A DNA stretch of 64,000 nucleotides, from contig NZ_JABTYE010000009.1 of assembly GCF_013314895.1 (NCBI RefSeq), positions 62,001 to 126,000 on the forward strand, given 5' to 3'. Position numbers and translations under genes: made by a program. The notes under the pieces are model-generated. The model saw nothing but the letters and a program-made list of their open reading frames with translations. It did no database searches and was not told the origin of the DNA. This document shows, one piece after another, positions 24,922 through 33,076 of this stretch (position 1 is its first letter; each line of letters opens with the position of its first letter). The DNA is from Cupriavidus gilardii (GTDB lineage: Bacteria; Pseudomonadota; Gammaproteobacteria; Burkholderiales; Burkholderiaceae).

Positions 24922-25841
24922 GCGGCTGCCGCTGCGTCGCGTCGCTGCTCCGCGGTGGCAATCGCCCGGCGACGGGCGATGACCCGCAGCGCCTGCTCCA
25001 GATGCAGGCGCTCGACCATCCTGCCGTCAAGATTGATCACGCCCGCATCGGCGTGCTCGTCCGCCGCAAACGCGGCAGCGATCCGCTCGGCCTCGGCAAC
25101 CTGCTGATCCGACGGAGCGAATGCTGTGTTGGCGGCGTCGATCTGGGAAGGATGGATCAGCGTCTTGCCGTCGAAGGCCATCCGCACCGACTGCGTCAGT
25201 TCAACGGCGAAGCCGGCCTGATCGCCGAAGTCATTCCAGACGCCATCGAGGATATCGACGCCGTGCCGCTTTGCGGTCAGCACCGCCTGCATCAGCCACG
25301 GCAGCAGGTACCGGCGCTCTTCCCCGGGGAGAACGCCCGTCTCCTTGGCCAGGTCGTTGGTACCGACCACCAGGCAGTCGAGCGTGGGCACCGCGGCACC
25401 GCCTGCGACGACGATCGCGTCGAGCGCGTGAATCGCCTGAGCCGTCTCCACCATCGCCCATAGCCGCGCCGGCTTTCGCCATGTCAACACGGCACAGGCT
25501 CGCGCGAATCGCAGCACATCGCCGTCGCCGCTGACCTTCGGCAACAGCACGGCATCGACGCCGGCGCGGGCGGCGAGCATCAGGTCCTGCTCGAACTCGG
25601 CGGTGCCGAGCGCATTGACCCGCAGCACGACCTCGTGATGCGGAAATGGCTGCGAGGAAAGCGTCTCGCCAAGTTGCGCACGTGCGGCGTCCTTCATCGC
25701 GGGCGACACCGCGTCCTCGAGGTCGAAGACGATCACGTCGCACGGCAGCGTTCTGGCCTTGTCGATCGCGCGGGCATTGGCGGCGGGAACGTAGAGCACC
25801 GAGCGGCGCAGGCGAAGGTTGTCGTCGGTCATGGTTTTCAT
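24918..25841 (-). CDS. HpcH/HpaI aldolase / CitE-like acyl-CoA lyase
   Basis: A 307-residue CitE-superfamily TIM barrel. Signatures: RRSVLYVPAANARAIDKA, VIVFDLEDAVSP (metal-binding Glu/Asp), LLPKVSGDGD, MVETAQAIHALD, LVVGTNDLAKETG and KTLIHPSQIDAAN. Relatives include citrate lyase beta subunit, citramalyl-CoA lyase and malyl-CoA thioesterase. It starts with ATG at 25841, divergent from the MmgE/PrpD operon across a 207-bp region with two palindromes. It is only distantly similar to the second CitE-like protein of this locus (30944), so the two probably cleave different CoA esters. Confidence 0.87.
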   Translation of the reverse strand: MKTMTDDNLRLRRSVLYVPAANARAIDKARTLPCDVIVFDLEDAVSPAMKDAARAQLGETLSSQPFPHHEVVLRVNALGTAEFEQDLMLAARAGVDAVLLPKVSGDGDVLRFARACAVLTWRKPARLWAMVETAQAIHALDAIVVAGGAAVPTLDCLVVGTNDLAKETGVLPGEERRYLLPWLMQAVLTAKRHGVDILDGVWNDFGDQAGFAVELTQSVRMAFDGKTLIHPSQIDAANTAFAPSDQQVAEAERIAAAFAADEHADAGVINLDGRMVERLHLEQALRVIARRRAIATAEQRRDAAAAA

Positions 25842-25917
25842 AGTCAAGGGTTGGCTTTCCGAACGCGCGGCATGTCGCCGCGCGACACCGAGTCTGACGT
25901 CCCGGTCGGCGTACCGT

Positions 25918-25933
25918 CATCACATATGTGATG
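25918..25933. promoter_or_regulatory. Operator candidate, copy 1 of twin palindrome
   Basis: Exact 16-bp palindrome CATCACATATGTGATG in the divergent promoter region between the CitE-like gene (minus) and the MmgE/PrpD operon (plus). An identical copy lies at 25953-25968, 35 bp on. IclR-family dimers bind palindromes of this size, and an IclR gene is at 24184; that pairing is inference. Confidence 0.65.
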
Positions 25934-25952
25934 GATCGCGGCCGCATCCATC

Positions 25953-25968
25953 CATCACATATGTGATG
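25953..25968. promoter_or_regulatory. Operator candidate, copy 2 of twin palindrome
   Basis: Second identical copy of CATCACATATGTGATG. Both copies are preceded or followed by CATCC/GGATG-like bases. This copy ends 80 bp before the MmgE/PrpD start, the first copy ends 77 bp before the divergent CitE start, so the pair could control both directions. Confidence 0.65.
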
Positions 25969-26048
25969 CCAGTCGGCGGCGCGCTGATCGATACTGCCTC
26001 CACCCCAATAACCGACGCCCGACAAACCGGGCGCATGAACAGGTGGAA

Positions 26049-27401
26049 ATGGAACGATCCGATCAGGCGGCACCCGGCTTTACCGGCGCGATGGCGCAGT
26101 GGCTCAGCACGGTCGACGATACGGCGATCGGACCCGCGGCCTTCGTCTGGGCCCGTCATGCCCTGCTGGACTGGCTGGCGGTGGCGATCGCCGCCAACGA
26201 CGAGCCGCTGGTCACGATGCTTGCCGCCGAGTATGGCGGCGATGCGCTGGCGCCCTGCTCCCTGCTTGGCGGCACCCGTGCAGAAGTTGCCGACGCCGCG
26301 CTGATCAATGGCGCCGCCGGTCACGCGCTCGATTTCGACGATGTCGCTTCCGCGATGCGCGGTCACCCGACGGTGCCGGTCGCACCCGCCGCGCTGGCGG
26401 TCGCCGAGCTGCATCGCGCCAGCGGGGCCGACCTGTTGCGCGCGCTGATGATCGGCCATGAGATCGAGGCTCGCATCGGCGAGCGATTGGGCGACGCACA
26501 GTACCGCTTCGGCCTGCATCCCACCGGCACCACCGGCGCCATCGGTGCCGCCGCGGCCTGTGCGCGCTTGATGGGACTAGACGCGGACCGGACCGCGCAC
26601 GCGCTCGGTCTGGCGGCGACGCAGGCCGCCGGTCTGAAATGCATGTTCGGCACGATGGCAAAGCCGCTGCATGCCGGCAAGGCGGCGATGAATGGCGTGA
26701 TGGCGGCCCGCCTGGCGGCGCGCGGCTTCACCGCCAACACCGCGGCACTGGAATGCCCGCAGGGATTTGCCGCCACGCAGGCTCCGGATGGCGAGCCCTT
26801 GCCTGCCCACTTCGAGCGGCGCGACACCATGGCAATCGAGAGGACGCTGTTCAAGTACCACGCGTCCTGCTACCTGACCCACTCCACGCTCGAGGCCGTG
26901 GCCCAGGCTCGCCGCAAGCATGGCATCGGCCTGGACGATATGGAGACGATGGCCATCCTCGTGTCGGGCCCGCATCGCGGCGTCTGCGACATCGCCCGGC
27001 CGCGCACCGGACTCGAGATCAAGTTTGCGATCCAGCATCTTGCCGTGATGGCGCTGGATGGCGTCTCGACCGCCTCGCTGAGCAACTACACCGACGAGCG
27101 GGCCACCGATCCGCGCCTGGTTCGGGCTCGCGAACGCGTCACGCTGCGCACCGATCAGGGTGGCGACCGCAACGCCGCGGGCGTCGAGATTCGCACTCGC
27201 GACGGCCGGACCGTGCGCGAGAGCGCCAACGTCGCCGTGCCGGCGAGCGATCTGGAGCGCCAGTGGCAGCAATTGCTTGCCAAGGCGGAGGCCATCGTCA
27301 CGCCGGTGCTGGGCAGCGAGCGCTTCGGCCGCCTGGTCGACGCGGTGCAATCGCTGGACCGTCTCCCCTCCGTTGACTCCCTGTTCGAGGCAATCCGATG
27401 A
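26049..27401 (+). CDS. MmgE/PrpD-family protein
   Basis: A 450-residue protein of the family holding 2-methylcitrate dehydratase (PrpD), cis-aconitate decarboxylase and immune-responsive gene 1. Start ATG at 26049 (AGGTGG 4 nt upstream); GTG at 26043 is an alternative. Family motifs: HALLDWLAVAIAAN, GAAGHALDFDDV, MRGHPTVPVAPAALA, FGTMAKPLHAGKAAMNG and FKYHASCYLTHSTLEA. It is the first gene of the seven-gene catabolic operon and its end overlaps the next ATG by 4 bp. Its reaction is probably dehydration/hydration or decarboxylation of a tricarboxylic or branched acid; which cannot be read here. Confidence 0.87.
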   Translation: MERSDQAAPGFTGAMAQWLSTVDDTAIGPAAFVWARHALLDWLAVAIAANDEPLVTMLAAEYGGDALAPCSLLGGTRAEVADAALINGAAGHALDFDDVASAMRGHPTVPVAPAALAVAELHRASGADLLRALMIGHEIEARIGERLGDAQYRFGLHPTGTTGAIGAAAACARLMGLDADRTAHALGLAATQAAGLKCMFGTMAKPLHAGKAAMNGVMAARLAARGFTANTAALECPQGFAATQAPDGEPLPAHFERRDTMAIERTLFKYHASCYLTHSTLEAVAQARRKHGIGLDDMETMAILVSGPHRGVCDIARPRTGLEIKFAIQHLAVMALDGVSTASLSNYTDERATDPRLVRARERVTLRTDQGGDRNAAGVEIRTRDGRTVRESANVAVPASDLERQWQQLLAKAEAIVTPVLGSERFGRLVDAVQSLDRLPSVDSLFEAIR

Positions 27402-27913
27402 CGTCCCAAGACTCCGCTTCCCTGGACCCGACCGTGGCACGGCTGAAGACAGAAGCCACGCTGCGCGCGCGCGGCAACCGCTACGAGGACTTCGAGCCTG
27501 GCCGTGCATTCACCCATCACTGGGGCCGCACCGTCAGCGAGGCCGACAACACGCTGTTTTCGGTGCTGACGCTGCACTACAACCCGCAATACACCAATGT
27601 CGCCGTGGCCGAAGCCGCGGGCCATCCGCGTATCCCGGTCAATCCGCTGCTGGTGTTCAACACCGTGTTCGGACTGTCCGTCGAAGACCTGTCGGAAGGC
27701 GGCGGCCCGTTCCTCGGCGTCGACGAACTGAGCTACCTGCAGCCGGTGTACCCCGGCGACACGCTGTACGCCAGCTCCGAAGTGGTGGCGCGCCGGCTGG
27801 CCAGCAATCGTCCCGGCTACGGCATCGTCACCTGGCACACGCGCGGCACCAACCAGCGTGGCGAAGCGGTGATCGAGTTCAAACGTTCGAATCTTGTGAG
27901 GACCAGGGCATGA
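27398..27913 (+). CDS. MaoC-like / mesaconyl-CoA-hydratase-like half protein
   Basis: A 171-residue single-hotdog protein, with YEDFEPGRAFTHHWGRTVSEADN at the front, which is how mesaconyl-CoA hydratases (Mch) begin, and LQPVYPGDTLYASSEVV and RGTNQRGEAVIEFKR toward the end. Mch enzymes have two such domains in one chain of about 340 residues; here there is only one. The hydratase-2 motif D-x-N-P-x-H reads H-Y-N-P-Q-Y in this copy, so both catalytic positions appear replaced. It overlaps its neighbours by 4 bp on each side (ATGA). It may pair with the second MaoC-like protein at 29145. Confidence 0.82.
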   Translation: MTSQDSASLDPTVARLKTEATLRARGNRYEDFEPGRAFTHHWGRTVSEADNTLFSVLTLHYNPQYTNVAVAEAAGHPRIPVNPLLVFNTVFGLSVEDLSEGGGPFLGVDELSYLQPVYPGDTLYASSEVVARRLASNRPGYGIVTWHTRGTNQRGEAVIEFKRSNLVRTRA

Positions 27914-29148
27914 CCATCTCGGCAGACGGCAAGGGCTACATGACGGAAGAGCGCGAAATGATCCGCGAAGCGGCGCGCGAGTTCACCATGAAGGAGGTAC
28001 TACCGGTCGCCAACGCCCTCGACGGTCCCGACGCCGAGATCCCGATGGATCTGCGCGACAAGATGGCGGAGATGGGCTATTTCGGCATCACGATCCCCGA
28101 GCAGTACGGCGGCCTCGGCCTTGGCATCTTCGAGTACTGCCTGATCTGCGAACAGCTGTCGCGCGGCTGGATGTCGGTCGCCTCCATCGTCGCCCGCGCG
28201 CAGGGCGGCTGGATCATGAAGGCGATGCCGGAGGACATGCGCAAGGCCTACCTGCCGCGTGTGGTGCGCGGCGAGTTTCTCAATGCCAGTGCGCTGTCGG
28301 AGCCCGACACCGGCTCGGATCTGGCCTCGATCTCGTGCCGCGCCGAGCGCGACGGCGACGAGTGGGTGCTGACCGGCAACAAATACTGGTGCACCTTCGC
28401 CGATGGCGCCGATTACCTGATCCTGTTCGCACGGACTTCGCCGCCGCCGAGCCCCGACAAGCGCTGGGAAGGCATTTCCTGCTTCATGATCGAGAAGGAA
28501 CGCGGCAGCTTTCCGCCGGGCATGACCGGCTCGCCGATCCCCAAGATCGGCTACTTCGGCTGGAAGACCTTCGAGCTGGCCCTCGACGGCGTCCGCGTGC
28601 CCGCCCGCAATCTGATGGGCGGCGAAGGCAAGGCCTTCCTGCTGATGGCCAAGGGACTGGAAGGCGCGCGCGCGCATACCGCGGCACGTGCCATTGGTCT
28701 TGCCCAGGGTGCGCTCGAGGACGCGATCGCCTATTCGCTGGAGCGCCGACAGTTCGGCATGCCGATCGCCGAATACCAGGCGATCCGCTTCAAGATCGCC
28801 ACGATGGCGACCGAGATCGAAGCGGCGCGCCAGCTGCTGTACTACGTCTGCAATGAGATCGACAGCGGCCGCCGGTGCGACAAGGAGGCGTCGATGGTCA
28901 AGTACTTCGCCTCGGAAATGGCCGAGCGTGTCACCTCGGCCGCGCTGCAGATCTTCGGCGGCGCCGGCTATACCAAGCTTTTCCCCGTCGAGCGTTACTG
29001 GCGCGATGCGCGGCTGACCAAGATCTTCGAGGGCACCTCGGAGATCCAGCAGCGCATCATCGCCAACAGCCTGCTGGGGCGTTCGGAGGTCGAAGCGATG
29101 ATCGCCAGCCGGGCCTTCGAGCAACGATCCGGGAGGACGACGGCATGA
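27910..29148 (+). CDS. Acyl-CoA dehydrogenase
   Basis: A 412-residue flavoenzyme. N-terminal helical domain from MTEEREMIREAAREF; beta domain with ASALSEPDTGSDLASI (FAD-binding) and YWCTFADGADYLILFART; C-terminal helical domain with ALEDAIAYSLERRQFGMPIAEYQAIRFKIA and the signature WRDARLTKIFEGTSEIQ. The Glu in FEGTSE is the usual catalytic base. By family it introduces a 2,3-double bond in an acyl-CoA, passing electrons to ETF. In this operon it would make the unsaturated CoA ester that the MaoC-like proteins hydrate. Methylsuccinyl-CoA dehydrogenases of the ethylmalonyl pathway are longer (about 550 residues), so direct orthology is unlikely. Confidence 0.92.
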   Translation: MTISADGKGYMTEEREMIREAAREFTMKEVLPVANALDGPDAEIPMDLRDKMAEMGYFGITIPEQYGGLGLGIFEYCLICEQLSRGWMSVASIVARAQGGWIMKAMPEDMRKAYLPRVVRGEFLNASALSEPDTGSDLASISCRAERDGDEWVLTGNKYWCTFADGADYLILFARTSPPPSPDKRWEGISCFMIEKERGSFPPGMTGSPIPKIGYFGWKTFELALDGVRVPARNLMGGEGKAFLLMAKGLEGARAHTAARAIGLAQGALEDAIAYSLERRQFGMPIAEYQAIRFKIATMATEIEAARQLLYYVCNEIDSGRRCDKEASMVKYFASEMAERVTSAALQIFGGAGYTKLFPVERYWRDARLTKIFEGTSEIQQRIIANSLLGRSEVEAMIASRAFEQRSGRTTA

Positions 29149-29636
29149 AGACGCACGCGCTGACCAGCCACGACGGCTATTTCGAGGACTTCGCCCCCGG
29201 CATGCTGATCCGCCATGCGCGCGGCAAGACGGTGACCGAGATGGACAACGTGCTGCTGACGAATATGGTGATGAACACGGCCGAGGGGCATTTCAACGAG
29301 GACGCAATGCGCCGCGCCGCCAACGGCATCTTCTCGCAGCGGGTCGTGTTCGGCGGCATCAATCTGTCGATGGTGCTGGGCCTGGCCGCACAGGACACCG
29401 CGGAGCAATGCCTGCGCGAAGTGGGCCTGGACAAGATCCGGCTGTCCCATCCGGTCTTCCATGGCGACACGCTGTACGCCTATTCGGAAGTGCTGGCCGT
29501 CGAGGAAGCGGCCGACCGCGCCGATGCGGGTCTCGTCCGTTTCCGCCATTACGGCATCAATCAGCACGACAAGCTGTGCGTGCAGGCGGAACGCACGGTC
29601 CTGCTCAAGCGCAAGAGCCATTGGGGCGCGCGATGA
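29145..29636 (+). CDS. MaoC-like dehydratase (second copy in operon)
   Basis: A 163-residue hotdog protein related to the MaoC-like gene at 27398 (GYFEDFAPGMLIRHARGKTVTEMDN; HPVFHGDTLYAYSEVL; HYGINQHDKLCVQAERTVLLKRK). Here the histidine of the hydratase motif is kept (TAEGHFNED) but the aspartate position reads asparagine or methionine. GVFSQ-like segment RVVFGGINLSMVLGLA corresponds to the substrate-pocket helix. ATG overlaps the dehydrogenase stop and its own stop overlaps the CoA-transferase ATG. It likely hydrates an enoyl-CoA, alone or as a heterodimer with the other copy. Confidence 0.85.
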   Translation: MKTHALTSHDGYFEDFAPGMLIRHARGKTVTEMDNVLLTNMVMNTAEGHFNEDAMRRAANGIFSQRVVFGGINLSMVLGLAAQDTAEQCLREVGLDKIRLSHPVFHGDTLYAYSEVLAVEEAADRADAGLVRFRHYGINQHDKLCVQAERTVLLKRKSHWGAR

Positions 29637-30868
29637 GTGGGGACGGCCGCCCTGCCGGCGCCCTCGATGGCCTGGTGGTGCTCGATCTGACACAGATGCT
29701 GGCCGGGCCGTACGCCTCGATGATGCTGGCCGACCAGGGCGCGCGGGTGATCAAGATCGAGCCGCCAGGCGGCGACCTGACGCGCCGCAACGGGCCGCAT
29801 CTGGATGGCGCGCTGCGGCTCGAGCAGCGGGGGTACGGCGCCTATTTCGCCTCGATCAACCGCGGCAAGGAATCGGTGGAACTGGACCTGAAGCATCCGG
29901 CCGGGCGGGAGGCGCTGCTGCGGCTGGTGCGGCAGGCCGACGTGCTGGTCGAGAACTATCGGGTCGGCGTGATGGACCGCCTCGGGCTGGGCTACGAGAC
30001 CCTGGCCGCCGAGAATCCGCGGCTCGTCTATGCCACGCTGCGCGGCTTCGGCGATCCGCGCAGCGGCGCCAGCCCTTACGCCGAGTGGCCCGCCTATGAC
30101 CCGGTGGCGCAGGCCATGGGCGGCATCATGGGCATCACCGGGCCGCAACGCGGCGGCGCGCCGACCAAGGTCGGGCCCGGTATCGGCGACATCGTCCCCG
30201 CGATGTTTCTGGCCTATGGCATCGCCGCGGCCTGCTGGCGGGCGCAGCGAACCGGTCAGGGCCAGTTCGTCGACGTCGCGATGGTCGATGCGGTGCTCGC
30301 CGTCTGCGAGCGCCTGGTGTTCCAGTACAGCGTCACCGGCAAGGCGCCCGGGGCCGAGGGCAACGGCCATCCGCTGCTGTGCCCGTTCGGACTGTTTCCG
30401 GCCGCTGACGGCCACGTCAGCCTGGGCGTGCCGAACGACCGCTTCTGGGCCCTGCTGGTGGCGCGCATGCAGCGCCCCGAGCTGCAGCACGACCCCCGCT
30501 TTGCCACCAACGACGCGCGCGTCGCGCATCGTGAAGCGGTGGACGAGCTGGTCTCGGCCTGGACCCGGCAATTCACCAAGCAGCAGCTCGCGCACGATCT
30601 TGGCGGCGAGATTCCGTTCGGTCCGGTGTTCGATGCCGGGGACATCTTCGCCGACTCGCATTTTCGCGTGCGGAACATGCTGGTCGAGGTGGAACAACCG
30701 GGCGCGGCACGGCCATTGACCGTCGCCGGAACGCCCGTGCGGATGAGCGCGACACCGGGCACGGTGCGGCGGCGGGCACCGCTGGTCGGCGAGCACACCG
30801 CGCACACGCTGGCCGACTTCGGCTTCACCGCGACGGAAATTGCCGCGCTCGCGGCCGGCCGGCAGTAG
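29633..30868 (+). CDS. Class III (CaiB/BaiF) CoA-transferase
   Basis: A 411-residue CoA-transferase: LVVLDLTQMLAGPYASMMLADQGARVIKIEPPGGDLTRR, VLVENYRVGVMDRLGLGYE, and GIGDIVPAMFLAYGIAAA, where the aspartate in GD-I is the expected catalytic residue. ATG overlaps the upstream MaoC-like stop (ATGA). It probably activates the imported dicarboxylate with succinyl-CoA or recycles CoA. Family members include succinyl-CoA:itaconate/mesaconate transferases, matching the rest of this operon, though specificity cannot be deduced from sequence alone. Confidence 0.9.
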   Translation: MSGDGRPAGALDGLVVLDLTQMLAGPYASMMLADQGARVIKIEPPGGDLTRRNGPHLDGALRLEQRGYGAYFASINRGKESVELDLKHPAGREALLRLVRQADVLVENYRVGVMDRLGLGYETLAAENPRLVYATLRGFGDPRSGASPYAEWPAYDPVAQAMGGIMGITGPQRGGAPTKVGPGIGDIVPAMFLAYGIAAACWRAQRTGQGQFVDVAMVDAVLAVCERLVFQYSVTGKAPGAEGNGHPLLCPFGLFPAADGHVSLGVPNDRFWALLVARMQRPELQHDPRFATNDARVAHREAVDELVSAWTRQFTKQQLAHDLGGEIPFGPVFDAGDIFADSHFRVRNMLVEVEQPGAARPLTVAGTPVRMSATPGTVRRRAPLVGEHTAHTLADFGFTATEIAALAAGRQ

Positions 30869-30887
30869 CCGCCATCGCCCGATCTCG

Positions 30888-30913
30888 GGAGCGACCGGAG
30901 CGACCGGAGCGAC
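30888..30913. repeat. Short 9-bp tandem repeat
   Basis: Nearly three copies of GGAGCGACC in the 75-bp gap between the CoA-transferase and the CitE-like gene. It lies between genes that appear to belong to one operon and has no visible function. Confidence 0.7.
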
Positions 30914-30943
30914 AGCCACTCTCAACACCAAGGAGCAAACACA

Positions 30944-31870
30944 GTGATGCAAAGGGATGCACAACAACGGCCAAAACGGCTGCGCCGCTGCCAGCTTTCC
31001 GTACCGGGCTCGAGCGAGAAGATGATGAGCAAGGCGGCCGCGATGGACGTCGATTTCGTCTTCCTCGATCTCGAAGACGCGGTCGCGCCCTCGGAAAAGC
31101 GCCCCGCGCGGGCGAAGATCGTCGATGCACTGAACCAGCTCGACTGGGGCAGGACCACCCGCTGCGTGCGCATCAACGACCTGACCACCGAGTACGCCTA
31201 CGAGGACATCATCGAAGTGGTCGAGGGCGCCGGCGCCAACCTCGACGCGATCATGCTGCCCAAGGCGATGAGCGCGGCCGACGTGCAGTTCGTCGACAAG
31301 CTGCTGACGATGATGGAGATCAAGCTGAAGCTGCCGCATCGGATCGGCATCGACGTGCTGATCGAAGAGGTCGAGGCGATGATGAACGTAGAGGCAATCG
31401 CGGCCTCCACGCCCCGGCTCGAATGCCTGATCTTCGGCATGGGCGATTACTCGGCCAGCCAGGGCGTGTCGGTACGCGACATCGGGGGCAGCGGCGGGTA
31501 TCCGGGCGACATCTGGCACTACCAGCGGCACCGGCTGACGATCGCCGCGCGCGCCAACCGGCTCGACGCGGTCGATGGCCCCTTCGCCGATTTCCGCGAC
31601 CCCGACATCTATCTGCAGGAAGCCCGGCGCGCAATGATCCTCGGCATGGTCGGCAAATGGGCGATCCACCCGTCGCAGGTCGAGTTGGCGCAGCAGGTGT
31701 TCTCCCCCTCGCCCGAGGACGTGGCCCGCGCCCGCGACATGATGCGGGCCTACGATGCCGCGCTCGCGCAAGGCCTGGGCGCGGTCCAGTACGACGGCAA
31801 GATGATCGACATCGCATCGATCCGCATCCTGCGCAATCTGGTCGAGCGCGCCACGTTGATCGGCATGTAG
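30944..31870 (+). CDS. Malyl-CoA/beta-methylmalyl-CoA/citramalyl-CoA lyase-like (CitE family)
   Basis: A 308-residue CitE-family protein most like malyl-CoA lyases (Mcl1): DVDFVFLDLEDAVAPSEK, LPKAMSAADVQF, RIGIDVLIEEVEAM, LIFGMGDYSAS, the long insert GGYPGDIWHYQRHRL and the MVGKWAIHPSQ motif. Starts are ambiguous: GTG at 30944 (8 nt after AGGAG) or ATG at 30947. By family it splits a 3-hydroxyacyl-CoA such as beta-methylmalyl-CoA (to glyoxylate and propionyl-CoA) or citramalyl-CoA (to pyruvate and acetyl-CoA). It is the expected last step of this operon's pathway. Confidence 0.88.
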   Translation: MMQRDAQQRPKRLRRCQLSVPGSSEKMMSKAAAMDVDFVFLDLEDAVAPSEKRPARAKIVDALNQLDWGRTTRCVRINDLTTEYAYEDIIEVVEGAGANLDAIMLPKAMSAADVQFVDKLLTMMEIKLKLPHRIGIDVLIEEVEAMMNVEAIAASTPRLECLIFGMGDYSASQGVSVRDIGGSGGYPGDIWHYQRHRLTIAARANRLDAVDGPFADFRDPDIYLQEARRAMILGMVGKWAIHPSQVELAQQVFSPSPEDVARARDMMRAYDAALAQGLGAVQYDGKMIDIASIRILRNLVERATLIGM

Positions 31871-31939
31871 CGCCCGCTACGGCGGGAACGGAGGCCGGGA
31901 CACGCGGCCGTGCAGTGATAACAACGATACGGAGACGAT

Positions 31940-32959
31940 ATGAAGGCTGACAACCCACTCCAATGCCCGGCCGACGGCCAGCGCCGCCGCCTGCTGCGCG
32001 CCGGCGCCGCGCTGGCCATGCTGCCGTGGCCGTTCGCATCCGCGCGCGCCGCCAACTGGCCGAGCCGGCCGATCCGCATCATTGCCGCACAGGCGCCCGG
32101 CTCTTCCAACGACAGCACGGCGCGCGCGTTCGCCGAGTACTTCACCAGCGTGCTGAAGGTTCCCGTGGTGGTGGAGAACAAGCCCGGGGGTGTCGGCATG
32201 ATTGCGGCCGAGACCGTGGCGCGCAGCGAGCCCGACGGCTACACGCTGCTGTTCACGCTGCACAGCCAGCTCGCCCAGGCGCCGGTGCTGCTGCGCAAGC
32301 CGCCGATCGATCCGTCCCGCGATCTGCTGCCGATCGCCGCGGTCAGCACCGGCGTCGGCGTGATGGTGGCCAACAAGAACCTGCCGGCCAACAACTTCAA
32401 GGAGGTGCTGGCCCTGGCGCGCAAGCGCCCTGTTTCGGTCGGCAACTACGGGGTCGGCTCCGGCTGGCAGCTGATGGTCGCGCAGCTGAAGAAGGAGACC
32501 GGCGCGCAGCTCGACATCATCAATTACAAGGGCACCGGCGCAATGATGGGCGACCTGCTGGCCGGCCATATCGATGTCGGCGCGGGCTCGCTGCTGGGCA
32601 TGTCGGGTGGCCTGCAGTCCGGCGGACTGAAGCCGATCCTGATCATCTCCGGCCCGCGCAGCGATCGCCTGCCGGGCATCCCGACCTGGGCCGATGAGGG
32701 CTTCACCAGCCCGGTGTTCCGCAACCTGACCGAATGCAACATGCTGCTGGGCCCGGCGGCCCTGGCGCCGGAGATCGCCGCGCGTCTGGCCGAACTGGTG
32801 TCGAAGTCGATCACCGAATCCGAGCAGGTCAAGGCGGTCAGGCAGCAACTTGGCAGCCAGGACACGCCGTTGACCGGCGACGCGCTGCGTCAGTTCATCG
32901 GCCGCGTGTGGCCCACCTACCAGGCCGCTACCAAGGCGATCGGACTGACACTGCAATGA
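31940..32959 (+). CDS. Bug-family tripartite tricarboxylate transporter substrate-binding protein
   Basis: A 339-residue periplasmic binding protein ending the catabolic operon. ATG has GGAG upstream. Signal peptide RRRLLRAGAALAMLPWPFASARAA has an arginine pair. The mature part begins NWPSRPIRIIAAQAPGSSND and contains VVENKPGGVGMIAAETVA. It presumably binds the dicarboxylate substrate in the periplasm; TctAB membrane components are not present nearby, so they must be encoded elsewhere. It differs clearly in sequence from the Bug proteins at 3653 and 18896. Confidence 0.9.
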   Translation: MKADNPLQCPADGQRRRLLRAGAALAMLPWPFASARAANWPSRPIRIIAAQAPGSSNDSTARAFAEYFTSVLKVPVVVENKPGGVGMIAAETVARSEPDGYTLLFTLHSQLAQAPVLLRKPPIDPSRDLLPIAAVSTGVGVMVANKNLPANNFKEVLALARKRPVSVGNYGVGSGWQLMVAQLKKETGAQLDIINYKGTGAMMGDLLAGHIDVGAGSLLGMSGGLQSGGLKPILIISGPRSDRLPGIPTWADEGFTSPVFRNLTECNMLLGPAALAPEIAARLAELVSKSITESEQVKAVRQQLGSQDTPLTGDALRQFIGRVWPTYQAATKAIGLTLQ

Positions 32960-33076
32960 AAGTCCGCCGGCGTGCCATCGCCATAGAGGCCGCCATCGCC
33001 ACGGCATGGACACCAAGGCAGGGGAATTCCGATCCATCATAGAATTTCGTCTTCTCCAACCGACGACGAGATCGCG

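Noticed and set aside
28016-28075. Full-length mesaconyl-CoA hydratase split by a frameshift
   Set aside because: The two MaoC-like proteins are separated by an intact dehydrogenase gene and each has its own start, stop and overlaps, so this is not a simple frameshift.
29561-31771. 736-residue open frame on the minus strand
   Set aside because: Antisense to the CoA-transferase and CitE-like genes, which have clear domains; no motif in the long frame.
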